A DNA stretch of 64,000 bases from Gammaproteobacteria bacterium UBA2679 (GCA_002354735.1 DEMD01000006.1:34840-98839), one strand, 5' to 3'. Positions 56,246-63,875 are shown, counted from the first letter of the stretch. The notes: generated from the letters alone by a model not told the origin. Numbers and translations are program-made.

Positions 56246-56910
56246 CTACATTTATCAATGCGGACTTCGAACAGCGCATCGTGATCAGGCCCGATGAATA
56301 CCGTTGGGTTGAATCACCAATGAAGGGTGTAGAGCGCATGATGCTGGACAGGATCGGCGATGAAGTTGCACGAGCGACTTCGATCGTTCGCTACGAGCCT
56401 TACAGTGAATTCTCATCGCACACCCACGAAGGTGGTGAAGAATTTCTTGTTCTCGAAGGTGTCTTCGCTGATGAGCATCAGTCCTACGCAAGAGGCACTT
56501 ATGTCCGCAATCCGATCGGCTCATCTCACACACCAAAAATCGGCAAGGAGGGCGCCACCATATTCGTGAAATTGCGCCAGTTCAGCCCATCCGACACACA
56601 GCAGAGGGTGATCGACACTACCACTCAGCCCTGGTTACAAGGCTCTGTAGCAGGCCTTACAGTCATGCCGCTGCATGAGTTCGAGACTGAGCATGTGGCG
56701 TTGGTGAAATGGGCACCGAACACTCAGTTCAATGCGCACCGCCATTGGGGTGGTGAGGAAATACTGGTGCTGGACGGCGTGTTCCATGATGAGCATGGCA
56801 GCTACCCCAGGGGTTCGTGGTTACGCAACCCGCACCTGAGCCAGCATCGCCCCTTCACCATGGAGGAGGGCGCGGTTATTTATGTCAAGACAGGGCACCT
56901 TCTTGGCTGA
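56242..56910 (+). CDS. Double-cupin (ChrR-like) protein
   Basis: 222 residues with two related cupin domains (about 40-110 and 140-215): SHTHEGGEEFLVLEG and NAHRHWGGEEILVLDG give the metal-ligand sets. The fold is that of the ChrR C-terminal cupin. It is translationally coupled to the MBL gene (ATGA). Function may be redox or metal-linked, but the substrate is not known. It is the last chromosomal-type gene before the cassette array. Confidence 0.88.
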   Translation: MTTFINADFEQRIVIRPDEYRWVESPMKGVERMMLDRIGDEVARATSIVRYEPYSEFSSHTHEGGEEFLVLEGVFADEHQSYARGTYVRNPIGSSHTPKIGKEGATIFVKLRQFSPSDTQQRVIDTTTQPWLQGSVAGLTVMPLHEFETEHVALVKWAPNTQFNAHRHWGGEEILVLDGVFHDEHGSYPRGSWLRNPHLSQHRPFTMEEGAVIYVKTGHLLG

Positions 56911-56979
56911 CTCCGTTAGTGCGAGAGTGCTGTCCATTCTCACGTGAGGCAGCTGCGTTTAGCGGTTATTCTTCTACCT

Positions 56980-57149
56980 CGTTAACGGTGTAGCTCGTAC
57001 CTCGGCAACGATTTGCCCGTAATGAATGTATTTAGTTGCAGTTGTACTGTTTATTTCAGTCTCCTCAGGACAATCACCGCAATGCCTGTGTGCTTGACGC
57101 ACGTCTCAGCGCGCAACGTATATAGCGGCACTGCAGGCGCTGGTTATGC
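56980..57149 (-). other. attC-like site, end of the cassette array (left limit uncertain)
   Basis: The right core GTTATGC (57143-57149) overlaps the TAA stop of the next gene (57144-57146), as in the other cassettes. A left core CGTTAAC at 56980-56986 is proposed, but the two arms are poorly complementary, so the left limit is uncertain. It would be the distal end of the array. Confidence 0.45.
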
Positions 57150-57476
57150 GAGTACTGCAATAATGATTCCTCCTCCCACGAAAAAGATCCAAGGGAGTAA
57201 CAGGATTGCAAATTGACGTATAGGGATGATTAGGTAAAGCAACGCGCCCAACATACCAGCAGCAGCTCCAGCGAAAGTGTTGAAATCCGCCGCTGCGTCG
57301 GCTTGGTAGAACAGCAAGTCAGCGTACCATTGCCGAAATTCATTGTGGTGAGCCAGAACAAGCTGAAATACTACCGTTATCAAGCAGACATAGAAAAAGG
57401 TCCCGCAAAGGGCCCGTAAGACGTTCGCAAGCAGGTATCCGCCGACCTCATCGAGCCGTTTGAAGAGTCTAGGCAT
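57144..57476 (-). CDS. Cassette: small membrane protein
   Basis: 110 residues with three predicted helices (LANVLRALCGTFFYVCLITVVF, a middle FAGAAAGMLGALLYLIIP and a last ILLLPWIFFVGGGIIIAVLA). No family was recognised. Its stop is in a core site, and it is the last small gene before the ordinary chromosome. Typical anonymous cassette ORF. Confidence 0.65.
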   Translation of the reverse strand: MPRLFKRLDEVGGYLLANVLRALCGTFFYVCLITVVFQLVLAHHNEFRQWYADLLFYQADAAADFNTFAGAAAGMLGALLYLIIPIRQFAILLLPWIFFVGGGIIIAVLA

Positions 57477-57485
57477 GATCTAACC

Positions 57486-57736
57486 GCATAACGTTTCGCT
57501 AAACAGGAGACAGGCGCAGCTTCGACTGTCTGGTGGAGGACCAAAGGGCCGGAAAGCATTCAAGCGACTTGATACGTGCTGCGCCTCACTAAAGCCGAAT
57601 GTGCTTCGACACCCGAATCTCTAATAGCCGCACAAGCTCCGGATCCATGCATTCATAGTTGTCGGGAAGATGCCCAGGCCTTGCGGCGCACCGGAGCGCT
57701 AGCGTAGTTGCGTCCGACAACAGCCGCTTGTTACGT
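57486..57736 (-). other. attC-like site, unusually long
   Basis: A left core GCATAAC (57486-57492) and a right core GTTACGT (57730-57736) enclose 251 bases. The arms near the cores are roughly complementary, with CGCT and AGCG elements. It is about twice as long as the longest nearby attC sites. It may be a very long site, or a site plus a gene-less mini-cassette. The right core overlaps the VOC gene stop (57731-57733). Confidence 0.55.
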
Positions 57737-58099
57737 ATCATAATTACTGGAAACTAGGTGAATAATGTTCGATGGGCTAGAAATCCAGAATGCCTTAAGC
57801 CCATCTGGAAGCGGCTCAATCTCATCCCGACGATGACAGCCTTGCTCTTTAAGGTATTCAGCAGCCTTGCCGATATCACTAGCGACGACTTCTAACCATA
57901 TTTCAGACTGACTCAAGCTCGACACACGATCTAGCCAAAGCACTTTATCGCCAAACTCAAATTTCGAGGTGTCGTGCGCGCCACTTCCAGCAATTTCTTT
58001 AAACCGCAAAACTTCTCGGTAGAAACGTACGGTATCTTCGTACTCGTGCGCAGGGATTTTCATTGCAATGTTCTGGCCTGGCTCAAATTCCAAATCCAT
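57731..58099 (-). CDS. Cassette: VOC/glyoxalase-like protein
   Basis: 122 residues from ATG at 58099, with GAGGAT before it. The VOC pattern is AMKIPAHEYEDTVRFYREVLRF with later EIWLEVVASDIGKAAEYLKEQGC. The first metal His is replaced by IPAHE, so metal binding is uncertain. An in-frame ATG at 58141 lies inside the neighbouring attC-like site and is not used. The stop overlaps the right core of 57486-57736. Confidence 0.85.
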   Translation of the reverse strand: MDLEFEPGQNIAMKIPAHEYEDTVRFYREVLRFKEIAGSGAHDTSKFEFGDKVLWLDRVSSLSQSEIWLEVVASDIGKAAEYLKEQGCHRRDEIEPLPDGLKAFWISSPSNIIHLVSSNYDT

Positions 58100-58123
58100 G
58101 GTCAGATCCTCGCCTAGGTGAAT

Positions 58124-58204
58124 ACTTAACGCCGCGAACATGCGCAGCTTGTAGTGAAGGCGCAGCCAAAACGAAAGGCTGTCGCTTGCTTCGCCTTGTC
58201 AGGG
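58124..58204 (-). other. attC-like site
   Basis: Left core ACTTAAC (58124-58130) and right core GTCAGGG (58198-58204), 81 bases. Internal sequence (GCGCAGCTTGTAGTG, GGCTGTCGCT) closely matches the site at 62640-62723. The right core overlaps the stop of the lipoprotein gene (58199-58201). Confidence 0.75.
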
Positions 58205-58525
58205 CTGAACCTTCTCGCGCTTCTGTAAACCATGATCATGAAGACATCTATAGAACTCCAGAATGATTTCGCCCGCAGCCATATTGAAAGCTTTCGATTG
58301 AGTCTTAACATATTTGGACTCCGATGGGGCTACAGACAAAGCTTTACTATAGTAATTGTCTGCTTCTCTCATCTTGGCATCATACTGACACTCAGCCTTT
58401 GCTTCAGTAACCTCACTGCTACTAGCAAGCGTGCCATCGTGGAAGACATATTCGTACTCGATTCTCGGCCTCGGTGCGCATGCACAAAGCACGAGCAGAA
58501 CGCTATAAATAGTGGGAATCTTCAC
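58199..58525 (-). CDS. Cassette: small lipoprotein
   Basis: 108 residues from a GTG at 58525 with GGAGA just upstream. The first residues carry a lipoprotein signal with a Cys at VLCACAP. The mature part is mixed helix with no recognised family. The frame opens to 58573 inside the next attC-like site, so the GTG start is preferred. Confidence 0.6.
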   Translation of the reverse strand: MKIPTIYSVLLVLCACAPRPRIEYEYVFHDGTLASSSEVTEAKAECQYDAKMREADNYYSKALSVAPSESKYVKTQSKAFNMAAGEIILEFYRCLHDHGLQKREKVQP

Positions 58526-58557
58526 CCAATCTCCTACAGTAGCTGGACGTTCCTCCG

Positions 58558-58605
58558 CCCTAACGCCCGCCATCAGGCCTTTGTCCTTGGAGGCGCTTGT
58601 TAGGG
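58558..58605 (-). other. attC-like site (short)
   Basis: CCCTAAC (58558-58564) and GTTAGGG (58599-58605) are perfect complements separated by 34 bases, total 48. The right core overlaps the stop codon of the membrane-protein gene (58600-58602). It is the shortest clear site in the array. Confidence 0.75.
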
Positions 58606-59079
58606 CCGCCTGTCCCCGGCTTTGCTAATTAGCAGCGTAACACTGGCTACAAAAACTACTGCTGGTGCCGAAAGCCAGAAAAAATAGCCCCTTTGCACTT
58701 GAACGGCCTCCTCGGCCAAGCCTCCCCCTACCCTCTCGGTTGGGAAAGCTGAAGGTTCTATCGCATAGAAAAGCATGCAAACAGCAGCCAAAAAGGAAAA
58801 AACCGTTGCCCTCCTGTCCAGCCCGCGCATGAAGTGAACTGTAGCGACAACAAATAGCAGGTTACCGAACCATGGCAGGCAGCGCCAGATTGCCCCAAAA
58901 TCCAAAGTGACGATGCCCATTATTGACAGCAAGAGCCCTTGCACGAACAAATCCCAGCCCGGCAAAAAAACCTTGAAACTCTGCTGGTACTGATGGGAGT
59001 AGCTTACAGCCGGTGATACAAGGCTTGTAAGAAAGAATACCCCTGCGATCGAAGTGAGCACTTTCCTATGCAAAGTCAT
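58600..59079 (-). CDS. Cassette: hypothetical membrane protein
   Basis: 159 residues with four predicted helices (signal-like start LTSIAGVFFLTSLVSP, then LFVQGLLLSIMGIVTLDF, FGNLLFVVATVHFMRG, LSAPAVVFVASVTLLI). No family recognised. The stop is inside the attC-like site to its left. Confidence 0.7.
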   Translation of the reverse strand: MTLHRKVLTSIAGVFFLTSLVSPAVSYSHQYQQSFKVFLPGWDLFVQGLLLSIMGIVTLDFGAIWRCLPWFGNLLFVVATVHFMRGLDRRATVFSFLAAVCMLFYAIEPSAFPTERVGGGLAEEAVQVQRGYFFWLSAPAVVFVASVTLLISKAGDRRP

Positions 59080-59081
59080 AG

Positions 59082-59142
59082 CCCTAACGCTTGTCTCAAG
59101 AGCGGCCGCGAAGCGGCTGTCTCGCGAAGAAACTTGCTAGCC
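59082..59142 (-). other. attC-like site
   Basis: CCCTAAC (59082-59088) is paired with a degenerate right core GCTAGCC (59136-59142), 61 bases. An internal GGCCGCGAAGCGGC forms the top of the hairpin. The stop of the antitoxin gene (59137-59139) lies in the right core. Confidence 0.6.
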
Positions 59143-59442
59143 CCTAAGTCCGAGGTCTTCTCGGATAACCTCGGGATGGCGGAAAGCAATCTCGATAAGT
59201 GCTTGGGCTGGCCCCGATGGTTTGCGACGACCCTGCTCCCATTCTTGCAATGTGCGTGGAGAAATATGAAGCACCTCAGCAAATTGAAGCTGTGTCAGAC
59301 CAGTCTTACTACGAGCCTCTGCCACTTCATTCGGCTCTACAAGACTAACTCGTGCAGACTTACCAGCTTTCATCTCTTTGACTGATTGGAGCAACTTGTT
59401 GCCAAGCTCCTCGGCAGTCATGGCGTCATTACTCATTTTCAA
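59137..59442 (-). CDS. Cassette: XRE antitoxin (NadS/HigA-like)
   Basis: 101 residues with a DNA-binding region EARSKTGLTQLQFAEVLHISPRTLQEWEQGRR, an XRE helix-turn-helix. This form is annotated as NadS-family. It follows a RelE/HigB-type toxin gene, overlapping by 14 bases, and its stop lies in the attC-like site. Role: neutralise the toxin and repress the operon. Confidence 0.88.
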   Translation of the reverse strand: MKMSNDAMTAEELGNKLLQSVKEMKAGKSARVSLVEPNEVAEARSKTGLTQLQFAEVLHISPRTLQEWEQGRRKPSGPAQALIEIAFRHPEVIREDLGLRG

Positions 59443-59752
59443 GCACCTCTCGAATCGACTTCAGGATATGTGCGGGTATGTTTTCCTTAACAGCTTTCTT
59501 GTAGATGACGAGCAGCCAAATTTTACCACTAGCTAACTTAGTGAAATAGATAACTCGAGCCCCACCACGTTTCCCAGAACCCGCAACTGACCACCGAACT
59601 TTTCTGCACCCGCCGCTACCAGGAATCGGATCGCCAACCTCTGGATTAGCTGCAAGCCAAGAAAAGAAGCTATTGCGCTCATCCTCCGACCAGATTTTGT
59701 CGACATCTGCTTTGAATGTAGGTGTTTCGATGATCGTATACATAAGCGCCAT
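59429..59752 (-). CDS. Cassette: RelE/HigB-like toxin
   Basis: 107 residues. Motifs typical of RelE-type nucleases are VRWSVAGSGKRGGARVIYF and WLLVIYKKAVKENIP. These toxins cleave mRNA on the ribosome. A second ATG three codons on (59743) is as good a start. It shares one cassette with the antitoxin gene that overlaps its 3' end, the toxin-first order seen in HigBA-type systems. Confidence 0.88.
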   Translation of the reverse strand: MALMYTIIETPTFKADVDKIWSEDERNSFFSWLAANPEVGDPIPGSGGCRKVRWSVAGSGKRGGARVIYFTKLASGKIWLLVIYKKAVKENIPAHILKSIREVLENE

Positions 59753-59793
59753 AATACGTCATTGACGTACCTATGTGCAAAGATTTTCCAAAG

Positions 59794-59910
59794 GGTTAAC
59801 GCCTTGCTCAGCCGCATGCGCGCTGGTGCGGATCTTGCGCGACAATGGCGCGAAGCGACATGCGCAAAACTCGTGGAAGCGCGTATGTCGGTTGCAGTAA
59901 CTGATTAGTG
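59794..59910 (-). other. attC-like site
   Basis: GGTTAAC (59794-59800) on the left; a right end GATTAGT around 59903-59909 corresponds to GTTATGT of the sister site at 60450-60566, to which it is very similar (GCCTTGCTCAGCCGCAT shared). Length 117. The core G is mutated to A, so recombination may be weak. The brnA stop overlaps it. Confidence 0.75.
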
Positions 59911-60129
59911 CTTCTGAGCCCAGGAAATGTCGATCTTTCGCTGCTGGGCGACGCAGTCACGCAAGTACAGATTGATGAGGCTTTGATAAGGCACGCCTGA
60001 TTCCTCGGACATACCCTTGAAGTACTCTATGACTTCCTCGCTCAGCCGCATTGTCACTGGCTTCTTTAGACGAGCAGCGTATGGGTTTGGGCGGGACTTC
60101 ATCTTCGAAAAATCGTAGCTATCTTTCAT
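59905..60129 (-). CDS. brnA: Cassette: BrnA antitoxin
   Basis: 74 residues with the ribbon-helix-helix segment KKPVTMRLSEEVIEYFKGMSEESG, fitting the BrnA/CopG-type antitoxin. Its ATG overlaps the original brnT stop (ATGA at 60126-60129), as in intact brnTA operons. Stop lies in the attC-like site. Confidence 0.88.
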   Translation of the reverse strand: MKDSYDFSKMKSRPNPYAARLKKPVTMRLSEEVIEYFKGMSEESGVPYQSLINLYLRDCVAQQRKIDISWAQKH

Positions 60130-60413
60130 TTCTTCGACCCTCGGTAGAATTTGCTCTCAGATCCGGTTGCCTTCCTGGCCGATATGATTCAAACCGTGTG
60201 ACCGGAGTTTCTTTCGCAATGACAAACAACGAGAATCCTCGACTCAAGGCTCATGCCCAAGAGAATGAACCTGTCCTCAGTATCCGAATGCTCCTCATCG
60301 AAGAATTGAGTAGCCATTTCATCGAAAAACACGGATTTAGCCTCGCCAAAGGATACTCCATGCTTCTTCAAATTCGCCTTGGCCTTAGCCTGGTCCCACT
60401 CGAAATCTATCAT
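60126..60413 (-). pseudogene. brnT: Cassette: brnT toxin gene with in-frame premature stop
   Basis: BrnT-family RNase toxin. Residues 1-74 (start 60413) match the family: IDFEWDQAKAKANLKKHGVSF and RILVVCHCER. A TGA at 60189-60191 replaces the Arg codon of the conserved RIISAR. Reading on gives IISARKATGSESKFYRG to a TGA at 60126-60128 that overlaps brnA as ATGA. A single C-to-T change in CGA would explain it. The active-site Arg and the C-terminal part are lost, so the toxin is probably dead unless TGA is read through. Confidence 0.85.
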
Positions 60414-60449
60414 ATGTACATTGTATGTACAAAACGTCCGGTGTCAGTG

Positions 60450-60566
60450 CACTAACGCCTTGCTCAGCCGCATACGCGGTGGAGCGGAATTTGCGCAACG
60501 ATGGCGCAAAGCGACATGCACAAAGTCCGTGGAAGCGCGTACGTCGGTTGCAGCAACTGGTTATGT
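60450..60566 (-). other. attC-like site
   Basis: CACTAAC (60450-60456) and GTTATGT (60560-60566), 117 bases, near-identical in build to 59794-59910. Internal GCGCAACGATGGCGCAAAGCG forms the hairpin top. It is the attC of the HigBA cassette. Confidence 0.85.
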
Positions 60567-60573
60567 GATGCGA

Positions 60574-60861
60574 CTACGCTGCTACCAGCCTCTTCACAGA
60601 CAACTCGTGCCGATGCTGCTCGGCGTGCCACAACTCATACTGTGTTTGCTGGTTTAACCAAGTCTCAGCAGATGTGCCAAATGCAATGGAAAGCCGCACC
60701 GCCATCTCCGGCCTGATACCAGCTTTACCGTTAAGCAAAGCACTGAGGGTTTTCCTGCTAACGCCAAGCGCCTCTGCTGCTGCTGTGACAGATAGCTCAA
60801 GAGGCTCTAAGCAGAGCTCTCGAATAATTTCACCTGGATGGGGAGGGTTATGCATCATCAT
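60574..60861 (-). CDS. higA: Cassette: HigA-like XRE antitoxin
   Basis: 95 residues, [29 protein letters not shown] at the start and [28 protein letters not shown] next, the typical HigA helix-turn-helix protein. It follows higB by nine bases, the usual toxin-first order. It is intact, unlike its toxin. Confidence 0.92.
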   Translation of the reverse strand: MMMHNPPHPGEIIRELCLEPLELSVTAAAEALGVSRKTLSALLNGKAGIRPEMAVRLSIAFGTSAETWLNQQTQYELWHAEQHRHELSVKRLVAA

Positions 60862-60870
60862 AGGTAGGCC

Positions 60871-61134
60871 TCAATGGTAGTCCTCGTAATTCACGATTTC
60901 AGCATCGCCGTCTTCGAACCGAAAGGTAACCCGCCAGTTACCGCTTACAGTGACAGACCAGACGCCTGATCGATTGCCCACGAGCTGATGAAGACGGAGC
61001 CCCGGCAAATCCATGTCCTTAACAGCACTGCATGCATGGCTCCTCTCTCGAGAGACCGGTAACAAGTGCGAGCGTTGCATGACTCTTAAAGCGATAACTC
61101 GAACAGTCATCGGGGCCTCGAGCCCGTATAGCAA
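60871..61134 (-). pseudogene. higB: Cassette: higB toxin gene with replaced 5' end
   Basis: The C-terminal part (from about residue 38: VKDMDLPGLRLHQL and SGNWRVTFRFEDGDA, ending VNYEDYH) is HigB/RelE-like. The first about 37 residues of this frame do not resemble HigB, and no other frame supplies the missing N-terminus. The neighbouring IS110-type element probably cut off the first 40 or so codons. Whether a truncated toxin is made is doubtful. If the frame starts at an internal Met, the toxin core is incomplete. Confidence 0.7.
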
Positions 61135-62133
61135 GGCAGAGTCAGCTTATTCTGAACACACCAGAAAACCAAATTGAACTCAACGTTGGCATTGATGTCG
61201 GAAAAGCCCAACTTGATATCGTGCTCCATCCTTTCAACGAATGCTATTCGATTGCCAACTCCGAAAAGGCTATCGTGGCATTCGTCAAGACACTCATGGG
61301 CCAACCAGTTGCCCGCATCGTTGTTGAAGCCACTGGTCGCTACGAAAGCGCCCTGGTCGCTGCCTGTCACAAGGCACAACTCCCCATCATTGTCGTCAAC
61401 CCAATCAGTGTCAGACGCTTTGCTCAGGTCATTGGTGTACTAGCCAAAACCGACAAGCTCGATGCCGGGGTAATCGCTAGATACGCAGCAACAATTAAAC
61501 CGGAGTTCAAGCCCGCAGCAGACCAAAACTCTCAACTCATCAAGGACCTACTCGTCAGACGCAGTCAACTTCTGGAAATGGCAACGATGGAAAAGAATCG
61601 GCTACAGATCCTGCCGAAATCACTGCACCGCTCTATCAATACCCTTCTAAAATCACTTGAGACCCAGATCAAAACAATTACTCAGCAGCTTGATCAGGAA
61701 GTCGCAAAAGTTGAGCAGTGGCGAAGCAAAACCGAACTCCTCACCAGCGTACCTGGGGTGGGCAAAGTCCTCGCCTACACGAATACTCAGTGACCTCCCA
61801 GAGCTCGGCTCACTCAACCGGAAAGAGATCGCAGCCCTGGTCGGTGTGGCGCCAATAAACAAAGATAGTGGGACGTTCAGTGGCAAGCGCAGAACCAGAG
61901 GCGGACGGCCGAAAATCCGAACGGTCATGTTCATGGCCATGCTCTCCTCCATCCAATGCAATCCTGTGTTCAAACGCTTTTACGAGCATCTGAAAGCCCA
62001 GGGCAAGCTACCGAAAGTTGCTGTGGTTGCCTGCATGCGTAAGCTCATCGTGGTGCTGAATACGATGGTGAAAAACGGTGAGCCATGGCGTGCTGTGGCT
62101 GCTTAATATTAAGATTTGACACCACAGTCACTT
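61025..62133 (+). mobile_element. IS110-family element (approximate limits)
   Basis: Left limit is estimated where higB homology stops (about 61025), the right where the attC core begins (62134). IS110 elements have no long inverted repeats, so ends are not defined by sequence here. The roughly 125-base non-coding stretch before the transposase could hold the guide (bridge) RNA described in the IS110 family; not proven. Confidence 0.55.
61149..62106 (+). pseudogene. IS110-family transposase, frameshifted
   Basis: Two frames together give one IS110 transposase. The first runs from about 61149 (no ATG before the GIDVGKAQLDIV motif; ATT at 61149 or CTG at 61152 are the only near starts) to a stop at 61791, and the second continues to 62106. 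One extra base near 61780 shifts the frame. DEDD catalytic residues are seen in GIDVGK, VVEATG and KTDKLDAG; the C-terminal Ser region is ALVGVAPINKDSGTF. This places it in the IS110 family; inactive unless the frame is corrected. Confidence 0.9.
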
Positions 62134-62140
62134 GTTAGGC
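62134..62140 (-). other. Right core of an attC site cut by the IS element
   Basis: GTTAGGC matches the GTTRRRY consensus exactly and overlaps the TAA stop of the DUF4279 gene (62135-62137). The rest of the site, expected to its left, is missing: the transposase gene ends 28 bases away. It is probably a remnant left after IS insertion or deletion. Confidence 0.7.
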
Positions 62141-62614
62141 ATCGGGCTCATCCAAGGACAAGAATGGTTCGATCATCAGAGGGAGGCCACGGTTTGCAAG
62201 CTCTACAATCGCAGTTGGCGAAACCACGAAATCGGCATTCCATTGATCAGTGTAGCCAATGAGGCGAACCCGCACGGTGAACCTTTCTTGAATGATTGTC
62301 CAAGCCGCTTTTTCAACCGGGAGTGATTGGACCCATTTTTCGAACTCAGCCTCCCCAGTCCCACCATTCGACAGTAATACTTCGCCGGACTGCAAATCCC
62401 AGCCACCGGTTTTATAGTACTGGGACCCTCTTGGCCTCTCATCATCTTTTCGGTAACACAAGTCCGGGACCACACCCAAAATCTCGGTTATCTCATCTGG
62501 GTCTAGATCGTCACCAGATATATTCAGTTCGAAGAACAACCTGTTGAACGGCCCTCCCATACGGGCGAATAATCTCAGGTTATGATTCTTTCTAGCATGA
62601 TCCAAGGGAAGCAC
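62135..62614 (-). CDS. Cassette: DUF4279-family protein
   Basis: 159 residues starting from GTG at 62614 (an ATG at 62560 is an alternative). The pattern FELNISGDDLDPDEITEILG, GGWDLQSGEVLL and YTDQWNADFVVSP is the DUF4279 family, common among contact-dependent or immunity-like proteins of unknown role. The stop is in the core site at 62134-62140. Confidence 0.85.
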   Translation of the reverse strand: MLPLDHARKNHNLRLFARMGGPFNRLFFELNISGDDLDPDEITEILGVVPDLCYRKDDERPRGSQYYKTGGWDLQSGEVLLSNGGTGEAEFEKWVQSLPVEKAAWTIIQERFTVRVRLIGYTDQWNADFVVSPTAIVELANRGLPLMIEPFLSLDEPDA

Positions 62615-62639
62615 CGCTCCGAGTTGAACGTGATTCTTT

Positions 62640-62723
62640 GCCTAACGCCGCCAACACGCGCAGCTTTGTAGTGGAGGCGGAGCCGAAACGGAAAAGCTGT
62701 CGCTGTGCTTGGCCTGGTTAGGC
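62640..62723 (-). other. attC-like site
   Basis: GCCTAAC (62640-62646) and GTTAGGC (62717-62723) are perfect complements, 84 bases apart end to end. Internal GCGCAGCTTTGTAGTGGAG matches the site at 58124-58204. The right core overlaps the stop of the next gene (62718-62720). Confidence 0.9.
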
Positions 62724-63086
62724 ATTGTCGATATGCGGTGGTTCGCCATAACACTCCTCGTAGGTAAGCCAGCCTTCAGCTACCGACTTCCTCACCCATT
62801 TAGAAGCACAACATTGCGGGGGAGAAAAACTGTACCATGGCCAGCAAATCACGCCCTCTGGCTCCTTTACGTCATTAGTAGCCCCGAGCAATACCGCAGA
62901 GTGTGTAAACATCTCAACTTTCCTGCCTTCTTCGGTCCGTTTAGGCAGCCGGCTCAAAAGCGGGTCGGCTAAGTCGCTCGCTCTCTCTAGGCTACTCGCT
63001 CGAACTATCAGGTGAGTGTCATTGCTTGAGTCAGGGCCGTCATCTTCCTCTCCGTTACCCCACCTCGTTAGAAAATATATATTCAT
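62718..63086 (-). CDS. Cassette: hypothetical protein
   Basis: 122 residues, acidic N-terminus (GNGEEDDGPDSSND), three Cys (ICWPWY, QCCASKW) and WLTYEECYGEPPHI at the end. No family was recognised. It occupies one cassette with the attC-like site on its left. Confidence 0.7.
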   Translation of the reverse strand: MNIYFLTRWGNGEEDDGPDSSNDTHLIVRASSLERASDLADPLLSRLPKRTEEGRKVEMFTHSAVLLGATNDVKEPEGVICWPWYSFSPPQCCASKWVRKSVAEGWLTYEECYGEPPHIDNA

Positions 63087-63095
63087 CGCTTGTGT

Positions 63096-63209
63096 GCCTA
63101 ACGCCGCCCTTTGCGGCCGGAATGGAGTGAACAGCCTTGTGGTAAAGTGGCGAAGCCACTCACAAGGCTGTTCACGGAATGCAGGTCCGACAACAGGGCC
63201 TTGTTATAT
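63096..63209 (-). other. attC-like site
   Basis: GCCTAAC (63096-63102) and GTTATAT (63203-63209), 114 bases. It contains a long internal inverted repeat: GTGAACAGCCTTGTG pairs with CACAAGGCTGTTCAC across the centre (about 63127-63175), an unusually strong hairpin. Confidence 0.85.
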
Positions 63210-63225
63210 TCCCACACCGCGGCCC

Positions 63226-63837
63226 CTATTTGTTCGCGAAGTAGAGAGGTATATCAGCGTCCCTAGCAAGCTTCGTCACGTTGGGGACTTTCTCTTCAGC
63301 AACTAGTATTAGTGCATAAGCATCAGAGTCTTCATTGATGGCCAACAGTTTATAGCCGATTCCACTTATACAGTCGAACAAGGAAGGGCCGTAGCCTGGG
63401 GCTTCGAGAAAGGCGCTGAGACCATATTCTGTTTCGGAATAATGCTTTTCCAGCTCTTTGTAGCATACGCTCTGCCCCAGGCTTCCTTCAGACAGTTCGT
63501 TCAGCCAGACCAAGGTGTCGGCAGGATCGGAGCTGTGATCTTGATACACCAGCATTTTAGTTCTCACTAAGGCGTCCACCAACGCTACTTCCGGGGAGAC
63601 CTCCTCTGAGCTTTCGATGCCTCTCTGATATAGCTCATCTTCAAAGCGGTTAAAATACTCCTGCCTATTAGACAGAAAGAGCTGTAGCTCTCCTAAGGCC
63701 TGCTCGCTACCACCTGACAACTCTTGAGTGAGCGTAAGCAGTGGCTGGCTTTCCTGATTGGTGTCTCGGTTATGCGCAGTACATGACAGAATCGCTAAGG
63801 CCAACACGGCAATTATGATGAGATAAATCATCTTCAA
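63226..63837 (-). CDS. Cassette: DUF6630-like lipoprotein
   Basis: 203 residues. The start has a lipoprotein signal (LALAILSCTA, Cys19). The C-terminal part (GIGYKLLAINEDSDAYALILVAEE and LARDADIPLYF) resembles the DUF6630 family. The role is unknown. It is the rightmost complete gene of the window and part of the cassette array. Confidence 0.75.
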   Translation of the reverse strand: MKMIYLIIIAVLALAILSCTAHNRDTNQESQPLLTLTQELSGGSEQALGELQLFLSNRQEYFNRFEDELYQRGIESSEEVSPEVALVDALVRTKMLVYQDHSSDPADTLVWLNELSEGSLGQSVCYKELEKHYSETEYGLSAFLEAPGYGPSLFDCISGIGYKLLAINEDSDAYALILVAEEKVPNVTKLARDADIPLYFANK

Positions 63838-63875
63838 TCTAGCTACCTCCCACCTGGTGATCGATTACTCTTTGA

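Noticed and set aside
57111..57149. Short attC pair GCGCAAC ... GTTATGC
   Set aside because: Only 39 bases long, below the length of functional sites, and the arms do not pair well.
57013..57216. Plus-strand frame of 67 codons in the first cassette region
   Set aside because: It runs opposite to the membrane-protein gene and has no family features; treated as a shadow.
61021..61134. Hidden frameshifted N-terminus of HigB
   Set aside because: All three minus-strand frames were translated; none gave the expected helical HigB N-terminus, so replacement rather than a frameshift was concluded.
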